NCBI GenBank assembly: GCA_965278945.1
Contig: OZ257128.1
Span: 1,302,001 to 1,366,000, forward strand
Direction: 5' to 3'
DNA from: UBA10649 sp965278945
GTDB lineage: Bacteria; Actinomycetota; Actinomycetes; S36-B12
Length of the DNA stretch: 64,000 bases
In this document: positions 22,224-28,488 of the stretch, piece by piece
How positions within the stretch are numbered: the first letter of the stretch is position 1
Layout of the letters: each line of letters opens with the position of its first letter
The notes under the pieces: generated by a model
Told to the model about the DNA's origin: nothing
Databases searched by the model: none
Seen by the model: the letters and a program-made list of their open reading frames with translations, nothing else
Position numbers and translations under genes: made by a program

Positions 22224-23600
22224 ATGAAGCGCACTACGGTCCTCAAGTCGGCCGCCGTGCTCGGAGTGGCATCTTTGGCACTAGCCGCCTGTGGTGGCTC
22301 GTCGTCCAGCGATTCCAGTTCCAGCGCAGCCCCGGCCGCGAGCAGCGCGGCTCCGGCCCCCAGCGAGGCAGCCTCATCCGAGGCCCCCGCCGCGGCAACC
22401 GGCACCCCGCTCTACCTGGTTGATGGAAACACAGGAAATGCCCTCGGCGAGAAGCTGCCGGCCGGCACCCTGAACGGCGTCAAGGGAACCATCCCCGGCG
22501 CCGAGAACACGCAGGACTTCAAGGATGCGCTTCTTGAGGTCGATCCGGAGCTGATCGACTTCTCGTACGCACCCGAGTCCTACGACGCAACGATTCTCGC
22601 AGCGCTCGGCGCGGCCAAGGCCAAGTCCGACGCTGGCGTCGATGTGGCCAAGGAGCTCGTTGGCATCACCAACGGCACCGAGATCTGCAACGACTACGCA
22701 GGTTGCATCGAGCTGCTGAACCAGGGCATGGACATCGACTACAACGGTCGCTCCGGTGCTGTGAACTTCTGGGAGGCTGGCGATCCGACGAGTGCGTCGA
22801 TCGGCGTCTACCAGTTCGGCCCCGATAACACCTTGCTCCCCGACGTCACCTACATGCAGGGCGAGATCGTTCCTGACGGTGAGGCCAACCCGATCGACGC
22901 GAAGCCGCAGAAGGGCGCCAATGACGGAACCTACGTCGTCGGCACGCTGCTCCCCGTCACCGGTTCGCTTGCCTTCCTCGGCCCACCCGAGGTCGCTGGC
23001 GTGAAGCTCGCCATCAAGGACATCGAGGCTGCCGGCGGCATTCCCGGATTCGACAAGATCGTCCTCGAAGAGGGCGACTCTGGCGATACGTCCACCGATA
23101 CGGCCACCCAGACCGTGAAGCGCCTCCTGGCGAAGGATGTCGATGTCATCATCGGCGCCGCCTCGTCCGGTGTCACGCTGAGCACCCTGGACCTGGTCAC
23201 GAGCAATGGTGTTCTGCAGATCTCACCGGCGAACACCTCGCCGGAGCTCACCACCGCTCCTGATGGCGGCCTGTACTGGCGCACCGCCCCGTCCGACGTC
23301 CTTCAGGGCGCCTTCGTTGGTTCGCTCGTCCTCGAGGACGGCTACACCAAGGTCGGCATCATGTCGCTGCAGGACTCGTACGGTGACGGACTCAACGCCA
23401 ACGTGACCAAGGCAATCGTCGAGGGCGGTGGCGAGGTTGTCGCCAACGTTGTCTACGACCCGAAGGCCACTGACTTCTCCGCAGACGTGGCGAAGATCAA
23501 GGCAGCTGGACCTGAGGCAATCGTGCTCATCGGCTTCGATGAGTCCGCTCAGATCATCCAGGAGCTGGTCAAGCAGGGCATTGGCCCGAACGTCAGCTAG
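22224..23600 (+). CDS. livK: branched-chain amino acid ABC transporter substrate-binding lipoprotein, circularly permuted
   Basis: The 458-residue lipoprotein captures Leu/Ile/Val-type ligands outside the membrane. It has a signal peptide with lipobox LALAAC (Cys 23) and a Ser/Ala/Pro linker. The order of the mature protein is abnormal. Residues ~62-215 (PLYLVDGNTGNALGEKLPAG, PESYDATILAAL, the C155/C161 pair, DPTSASIGVYQFG) are what other LivK proteins have at their C-terminus. Residues ~236-458 (TYVVGTLLPVTGSLAFLGPP, VDVIIGAASSGVT, YWRTAPSDVLQG, AIVLIGFDES) are what normally follows the signal peptide. A ~20-residue linker (PDGEANPIDAKPQKG) joins the old ends. ATG 22224 has AAGGAG upstream. 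A terminator follows. Confidence 0.93.
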   Translation: MKRTTVLKSAAVLGVASLALAACGGSSSSDSSSSAAPAASSAAPAPSEAASSEAPAAATGTPLYLVDGNTGNALGEKLPAGTLNGVKGTIPGAENTQDFKDALLEVDPELIDFSYAPESYDATILAALGAAKAKSDAGVDVAKELVGITNGTEICNDYAGCIELLNQGMDIDYNGRSGAVNFWEAGDPTSASIGVYQFGPDNTLLPDVTYMQGEIVPDGEANPIDAKPQKGANDGTYVVGTLLPVTGSLAFLGPPEVAGVKLAIKDIEAAGGIPGFDKIVLEEGDSGDTSTDTATQTVKRLLAKDVDVIIGAASSGVTLSTLDLVTSNGVLQISPANTSPELTTAPDGGLYWRTAPSDVLQGAFVGSLVLEDGYTKVGIMSLQDSYGDGLNANVTKAIVEGGGEVVANVVYDPKATDFSADVAKIKAAGPEAIVLIGFDESAQIIQELVKQGIGPNVS

Positions 23601-23616
23601 TCACACCCGCTCCACA

Positions 23617-23650
23617 CTGTGGGGGTCGTCCTTCGGGACGGCCCCCACAG
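23617..23650 (+). terminator. livK terminator
   Basis: CTGTGGGGGTCGTCC pairs with GGACGGCCCCCACAG (one G-U) around a TTCG tetraloop and is followed by TTCTTT, 16 bases after the livK stop. This is a textbook intrinsic terminator. Confidence 0.92.
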
Positions 23651-23666
23651 TTCTTTGTACGGGTCT

Positions 23667-23730
23667 CCGCGAGTGGGCAGTTGTGGCTGGACAAATCGGA
23701 CGTGGGACGGCCACAACTGCCCACTCGCGG
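23667..23730. repeat. GAGTGGGCAGTTGT palindrome, copy A
   Basis: CCGCGAGTGGGCAGTTGTGG at 23667-23686 and its exact complement at 23711-23730 enclose a 24-base loop. It lies between the converging livK and livF genes. The same stem sequence recurs at 32731 and 50797. Confidence 0.92.
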
Positions 23731-23819
23731 TTGAGCGGAAAGGGCGAGTGCGCCCATACGTGGACCAAGCCGGGACAGATCGTCAATTTCGCCGCAGAAC
23801 CGGCCCCATTTGCCTGTTC

Positions 23820-23836
23820 GTCCCGGGATCCGGGAC
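23820..23836. terminator. short hairpin after livF
   Basis: GTCCCGG-GAT-CCGGGAC is a perfect 7 bp stem 21 bases beyond the livF stop. No clear U run follows on the minus strand, so termination is only possible. Confidence 0.4.
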
Positions 23837-23856
23837 AAACGGAAGGGGTGCTGGGG

Positions 23857-24726
23857 TTAGGCGCGGGCGAGGGTGCCGAGGTAGAGCTGGATCACCTTGG
23901 GATCGGTGGCCAGTTCCTTGCCGGTGCCGGTGTACGCGTTGCGGCCCTGGTCGAGCACGTAGCCGCGGTCGCAGATCTGCAGGCAGCGCATCGCGTTCTG
24001 CTCGACGATGATCACCGTGACGCCGGTGGCGTTGATCTCACGGACCCGGACGAAGACCTCGTCGGTGAGCGCAGGCGACAGGCCGGCCGACGGCTCGTCG
24101 AGCAGGAGCACCGACGGGTCCATCATCAGCGCGCGTCCCATGGCAACCATCTGGCGCTCGCCGCCGGACAGCTGGCCCGCACGCTGCGCACGTCGCTCGC
24201 CGAGGGCGGGGAACAGGTCGGTGACGAAGGCGAACCTCTCGTCGAACTTCTTGGGCGCCTGGAAGCAGCCCATCTCGAGGTTCTCCTCGATGGTGAGCGA
24301 CGGGAAGACGTTGTTGGTCTGCGGGACGAAGCCGATCCCCATCTTGACCAGTTGGTCGGCGCGCACGTTAGTGATGTCCTGGTCACCGAGGGTGACCTTG
24401 CCCTCGCGGACCTTCACAAGTCCGAACATCGCCTTCAGCAGGGTCGACTTTCCAGCGCCGTTCGGGCCGATGATGCCGACGAGCTCACCCTTCTTGGCGT
24501 ACAGGTCAGAGCCGTTGAGGATGTTCACGCCGGGGATGTAGCCCGCGGTGAGGTCGTCCGCGACGATCAGCGCATCGGCGGCACCGTCGACGTGCGCGTC
24601 GCGGTCGCGGATCTCCGCGCCGCTGAGGGTGTGCGAGTGAGCCAGCTGCGACGCGTGCAGGTCGAGCTCGGACTCGCGGCCGTGCGGGCCGACGGTCTGG
24701 GGGAGGTCACCGGGCAGTTCGCTCAT
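23857..24726 (-). CDS. livF: branched-chain amino acid ABC transporter ATP-binding protein LivF
   Basis: A 289-residue ATPase that powers uptake together with LivG. Walker A is GPNGAGKSTLLKAM, the signature LSGGERQMVAMGRALM, Walker B VLLLDEPSAGLSP and switch His in VIIVEQN. Compared with typical LivF (about 235 residues) it carries an extra ~55-residue polar N-terminus (SELPGDLPQTVGPHGRESEL and onward) of unknown role. The ATG overlaps the livG stop as ATGA. It is the last gene of livH-livM-livG-livF. Confidence 0.94.
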   Translation of the reverse strand: MSELPGDLPQTVGPHGRESELDLHASQLAHSHTLSGAEIRDRDAHVDGAADALIVADDLTAGYIPGVNILNGSDLYAKKGELVGIIGPNGAGKSTLLKAMFGLVKVREGKVTLGDQDITNVRADQLVKMGIGFVPQTNNVFPSLTIEENLEMGCFQAPKKFDERFAFVTDLFPALGERRAQRAGQLSGGERQMVAMGRALMMDPSVLLLDEPSAGLSPALTDEVFVRVREINATGVTVIIVEQNAMRCLQICDRGYVLDQGRNAYTGTGKELATDPKVIQLYLGTLARA

Positions 24727-25658
24727 GCGGAGTCCTCCTCGGTGAATGAGACTCCGGACGCGGTCAACGCCTTGTCATGGTGTCCGCCGAGGTAGGCCAC
24801 GATCACTGCCGGGTCGCGCATGACATCCTCGGGCGGGCCCTCGGCGATGACCTTGCCCTGGGCCATGACGATGACCCAGTCGCTGATGTCGCGCACCATG
24901 TCCATGTCGTGCTCGACGAACAGCACCGTCATGCCCTCCTGGCGGAGGTTCTTGATGTGCTGGAGGAGCGACTGGGTCAGGGCCGGGTTCACGCCTGCCA
25001 TCGGCTCGTCGAGCATGACCATCTCTGGCCTCGACATGAGCGCACGGGCCATCTCCAGCAGCTTGCGCTGGCCACCCGACAGGGACCCGGCGAAGTCCTC
25101 ACGCTTGGCGTCGAGATTGAACCGGGCCAGCAGCTCATCCGCCCGTGCCGTGTTCTCCTTCTCCTGCTTGTTCCAGGCGAACGGGAAGATGGCCGCCCAG
25201 ACCTTCTCGCCCTTCTGCCCGGTAGACCCCAGCCGCATGTTCTCGATGACCTTCATGCGTGAGAGGGCCTTGGTCAGCTGGAAGGTGCGGATCATGCCCA
25301 GCCGCGCGACCTTGTAGGCGGGCATCCCGGCGAGGTCCTTGCCGTTGAACAGCCACGTGCCGGTATCGGGTGTGTCGAAACCGGTCAGCAGGTTGAAGAA
25401 CGTCGTCTTGCCCGCGCCGTTCGGGCCGATGAGCGCGGTGATCGCGCCCCGCTGGATCTCCACGTGATCGACGTCGACGGCGGTGAGACCGCCGAAGCGG
25501 CGCATGACCGTGTCGGCGACCAGGATCGGGTCCGGCTTGGGCGCACCGGGCACCCGAGGCACATCGGCAAGTGCCGCTGCAGCGGCCGCCTTGCGGTCGA
25601 CAACGGGCGCGTCGGGTGTCGGCACTGCTTCACTATCGGGCATCGAGAGCCAACTCAT
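24723..25658 (-). CDS. livG: branched-chain amino acid ABC transporter ATP-binding protein LivG
   Basis: A 311-residue ATPase. Walker A GPNGAGKTTFFNLLTG, signature LSGGQRKLLEMARALM, Walker B MVMLDEPMAGVNP and VLFVEHDMDMV are all present, and the C-terminal LivG extension (DPAVIVAYLGG) identifies the subfamily. The N-terminus has ~40 extra Ala/Pro-rich residues. ATG 25658 is preferred because GGAGACC lies 7 bases upstream; ATG 25643 is an alternative. It overlaps livM by 26 bases and livF by 4. Confidence 0.94.
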   Translation of the reverse strand: MSWLSMPDSEAVPTPDAPVVDRKAAAAAALADVPRVPGAPKPDPILVADTVMRRFGGLTAVDVDHVEIQRGAITALIGPNGAGKTTFFNLLTGFDTPDTGTWLFNGKDLAGMPAYKVARLGMIRTFQLTKALSRMKVIENMRLGSTGQKGEKVWAAIFPFAWNKQEKENTARADELLARFNLDAKREDFAGSLSGGQRKLLEMARALMSRPEMVMLDEPMAGVNPALTQSLLQHIKNLRQEGMTVLFVEHDMDMVRDISDWVIVMAQGKVIAEGPPEDVMRDPAVIVAYLGGHHDKALTASGVSFTEEDSA

Positions 25659-26625
25659 TTCGGTCTCCGAGGATTCCTTGCGGCCTGAAGATCATCAAGG
25701 CCATTAGACCAGCGCCCACGAGAATGAACCGGATGACGGCGGCCTGGCTGCCTGTCATCAGCGAGAACACGGGGTAGCCAGCATCGATTCCCGAGCGCAG
25801 GATGACGTCCGAGCCTTGGATGAGAGCCCAGAAGATGACGGTGCCGAGGACCGGGCCGAAGACACGTGCGGCGCCGCCGAGGATGAGAATCGCGTAGACG
25901 AAGAAGGTCGAGTCGGTGCCGAAGAAGTCCGGCTGGACGGCCCGCTGGCCCAGTGCGTAGATGAATCCGCCGAGGCAGCCCAGGACGCCGCCGATGACCA
26001 GCGCCTGCATCTTGTACATGTAGACGTTCTTGCCGAGGCTGCGGACCGCGTCCTCGTCCTCGCGGATTCCCTTGACCACGCGCCCCCACGGCGACCGGAC
26101 GAGGAGCCAGCTGAGCAGGACGGCCAGGGCCACGAGCGCCCAGCCGACGATCAGCACGAAGACCTCGTCCTGGCTGAGCGAGACCGGGCCGATGTCGAAC
26201 TGGCGGGTCGGGATGAAGTTCAGCGAGTAGAAGCCGTCACTGAAGTCGTTGATGCCATCGGACCCGCCGAACACGTCCTTCAACGTGACCGAGCGCAGCA
26301 GCAGCCTGACGATCTCCGCCGCGGCGATGGTCACGATGGCCAGATAGTCGGCCCTGAGTCTTAGCGTGGGTATGCCGAGCAAGAGGGCGAGCACGATCGC
26401 CGAGAGGATGCCGACGACGATTCCGACCCAGAAGTTGAAGCCCAGCTCGGACACCAGGACCGCGAGCGAATAGGCCGAGACCGCCAGGAACGCCGACTGG
26501 CCGAAGTTGAGGAGCCCCGTGTAGCCGAACTGGATGTTCAGGCCGATGGCCGCCAGGCCGAAGACGATCGCCGAGACGCCGAACGCCGATTGCAGAGTGA
26601 CCGATGAGATGAAACTCCAGTCCAT
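25633..26625 (-). CDS. livM: branched-chain amino acid ABC transporter permease LivM
   Basis: A 330-residue integral membrane protein with about 8-9 hydrophobic helices. The family motif GYTGLLNFGQSAFLAVSAYS lies near residue 35, and the cytoplasmic coupling segment SPWGRVVKGIREDEDAVRSLG (EAA-like) near 180. It pairs with LivH to form the channel. It starts 9 bases after livH and overlaps livG. Near the C-terminus MTGSQAAVIRFILVGAGLMALMIF ends the last helix. Length is normal for actinobacterial LivM. Confidence 0.94.
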   Translation of the reverse strand: MDWSFISSVTLQSAFGVSAIVFGLAAIGLNIQFGYTGLLNFGQSAFLAVSAYSLAVLVSELGFNFWVGIVVGILSAIVLALLLGIPTLRLRADYLAIVTIAAAEIVRLLLRSVTLKDVFGGSDGINDFSDGFYSLNFIPTRQFDIGPVSLSQDEVFVLIVGWALVALAVLLSWLLVRSPWGRVVKGIREDEDAVRSLGKNVYMYKMQALVIGGVLGCLGGFIYALGQRAVQPDFFGTDSTFFVYAILILGGAARVFGPVLGTVIFWALIQGSDVILRSGIDAGYPVFSLMTGSQAAVIRFILVGAGLMALMIFRPQGILGDRNELALDAR

Positions 26626-26634
26626 GGTCGCCTC

Positions 26635-27915
26635 CTAACCCACGCGCTCTTTACGGCCAAGCAGGCCGTACGGACGGACAAGCAGGATCACGATAAGCAC
26701 GCCGAGCGCACCGACGTTCTTGAGCTCCGGCGGGATGATGAGCGTGCTCAGCTGGAGGAACAGGCCGACGACGATGGAGCCGATGATCGCCCCCCAGATG
26801 GTCCCGAGGCCACCGAGCGTGACGGCCGCGAAGATCAGCAGGAGTACCTGGAAGCCCATCTGGAACGAGACCTGCTGGGTGAAGGCCAGCAGGATGCCGG
26901 CAAGTCCGGCAAGCGCGGCTCCGACGACCCAGACGACCTCGATCACCCGTTCGACGTCGATGCCGGCGCTTGAGGCCAGTGCCGGGTTGTCGGACACGGC
27001 CCGCGTCGCCTTGCCGAGCCGGGTGCGCTGGACGCCGATGACGACGACGGCGAGCGCGATGATGGCAATCGCCACCGCCACAAGGTCAGACGGAGTCAGG
27101 GCGACCGGTCCGAAGTTGATGCCCGCAAGCCCCACGAACTCCGAGTAGGCCTTCTTCTCGCCGCCGTAGAAGAACAAGAAGAGGTTGCGGAGCAGGATCG
27201 CCAGGCCGATCGAGACGATCATCATCGCGATCAGGCCGGTTCCGCGCTTGCGCAGGGGTTTCCAGAGCAATCGGTTCTGGAAACCGCCGAAGATCGCCGT
27301 GAGGATCACGCCGATGATCGCCGCGAGCAGCAGGGGCATGTTGAAGCCCACGTTCAGCGTGTAGGTCGCCAGGGCTCCGAAGGTGATGATCTCGCCGTGG
27401 GCGAAGTTCGTAAGCCCGGTGGTCCCGTAGATGAGCGACAGGCCGAGGGCGCCGAGCGCGATGAGCAGCCCGAATCTGAAGCCCTCAACCGTGAGCTGGG
27501 CGGCCTGCTCCCAGGTCGAGGTTCCGCCCGAGGACGTGCTCTCTCCCAGCGGGAAGATCACGACGCGCCGGACGTTCGGTGGCACCACGTTCGTGGTGAT
27601 GGTGACCTTGTCGGCTTCCGTGAGTCCGACCCCGTCGGGCAGCGTCTCGGTGTCGATCGTGACCGTGTAGGTGCCCTGCCCCGGCACGGGAATGACCCAC
27701 TTCCCGTCGGCTCCGGTCGTAACGCTCTCGGTGAAGCCCTCTGGGCTGGTGACCGTGATGGTCACCCCGGCGATCGGGACTCGCCCGCCCTCGATGCGGT
27801 TCTCGATGCGGCCACTGATCTGCTCGCCCTCGGCTGCAGCCGGCTGGGCAAGGGTGATCAGGGCGAGGAGTGCGATGACGATGGCGCCGAAGGCGGCCAA
27901 GACTCGTCGCTGCAC
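26635..27915 (-). CDS. livH: branched-chain amino acid ABC transporter permease LivH with N-terminal extracytoplasmic beta-sandwich domain
   Basis: GTG 27915 is chosen over a longer open frame because GGAAGGAG lies just ahead and the protein then begins with a clean signal sequence (QRRVLAAFGAIVIALLALIT). Residues ~30-130 form a carboxypeptidase-regulatory-like or SdrD-like fold (RIEGGRVPIAGVTITVTSPE, TGADGKWVIPVPGQGTYTV), which must lie outside the membrane. The permease follows from about 145, with YGTTGLTNFAHGEIITFGAL and the EAA-like loop RTRLGKATRAVSDNPALASS. Total length is 426 residues, against about 290 for plain LivH. First gene of the livHMGF operon. Confidence 0.92.
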   Translation of the reverse strand: MQRRVLAAFGAIVIALLALITLAQPAAAEGEQISGRIENRIEGGRVPIAGVTITVTSPEGFTESVTTGADGKWVIPVPGQGTYTVTIDTETLPDGVGLTEADKVTITTNVVPPNVRRVVIFPLGESTSSGGTSTWEQAAQLTVEGFRFGLLIALGALGLSLIYGTTGLTNFAHGEIITFGALATYTLNVGFNMPLLLAAIIGVILTAIFGGFQNRLLWKPLRKRGTGLIAMMIVSIGLAILLRNLFLFFYGGEKKAYSEFVGLAGINFGPVALTPSDLVAVAIAIIALAVVVIGVQRTRLGKATRAVSDNPALASSAGIDVERVIEVVWVVGAALAGLAGILLAFTQQVSFQMGFQVLLLIFAAVTLGGLGTIWGAIIGSIVVGLFLQLSTLIIPPELKNVGALGVLIVILLVRPYGLLGRKERVG

Positions 27916-28031
27916 TCCTGGTCTCCTTCCGATGCCCTCGCGGACCGAGTCCAAGGACCGATCATGCGCGGCTGGCGTCGGCCAGCGTGGGGAGCATATA
28001 GCCGAAGTCATGACGGTTGGGGAGCATCTGT

Positions 28032-28047
28032 GTAACCGGGTTGTTAC
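28032..28047 (-). promoter_or_regulatory. GlnR-like box upstream of livH
   Basis: GTAAC-N6-GTTAC spans 28032-28047 and reads the same way on the minus strand, about 117 bases before the livH start. The half-sites resemble those before livK, suggesting shared nitrogen control. Confidence 0.45.
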
Positions 28048-28066
28048 CGGATTTGTTGCCGTGAGT

Positions 28067-28465
28067 TCACTTCCCGGATAGCGGGCGGATCAGGCAGGTG
28101 AGGCGGGCGGTGCAGACGGCGCGGCCCTCGTCGTCAGTAATGCGAATGTCGTACGAGCAGATCGTCCGGCCCTCGCTGAGGGGCGTGGCGACCGCCGTGA
28201 CCGTGCCCTCGCGAGCCGCCCGGTGGTGGGTGCACGACAGGTCGACTCCCACGACCGCGTGGCCCGGACCGGCGTGCAGCCAGCCGGCGATCGACCCCAC
28301 CGTCTCGGCCAGCACGGCGCTGGCGCCACCGTGGAGGAGCCCGTAGGGCTGGGTGTTGCCCTCGACGGGCATCGTCGCGACGACCCGTCCGGGCACTGCC
28401 TCAATGATCTGCACGCCCATCTTCTCGGCAAGAGGTCCCGGGCTCGCAGGCAGTTCGCTAGTCAT
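28067..28465 (-). CDS. PaaI-type hotdog-fold thioesterase
   Basis: A 132-residue protein of the PaaI/4HBT family, expected to hydrolyse acyl- or aryl-CoA esters. It has the helix motif NTQPYGLLHGGASAVLAETVGS, with HGG and the downstream Glu of the active site, followed by HAVVGVDLSCTHHRAAREG and the final beta strands. ATG 28465 starts MTSELPASPG; upstream codons overlap the polA leader. It is divergent from polA with only about 23 bases between starts, so promoters must overlap. The substrate is unknown. Confidence 0.88.
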   Translation of the reverse strand: MTSELPASPGPLAEKMGVQIIEAVPGRVVATMPVEGNTQPYGLLHGGASAVLAETVGSIAGWLHAGPGHAVVGVDLSCTHHRAAREGTVTAVATPLSEGRTICSYDIRITDDEGRAVCTARLTCLIRPLSGK

Positions 28466-28488
28466 GCCCTCACCATAGGATCCACGTC

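Noticed and set aside
23667..23730. Palindromes considered as CRISPR repeats
   Set aside because: There are single hairpins far apart, no regular spacers and no cas genes anywhere in the window.
23428..24795. Open frame across the livK-livF gap and opposite livF
   Set aside because: It starts inside livK out of frame, crosses a terminator and a palindrome, and continues antisense to livF; no coding signal of its own.
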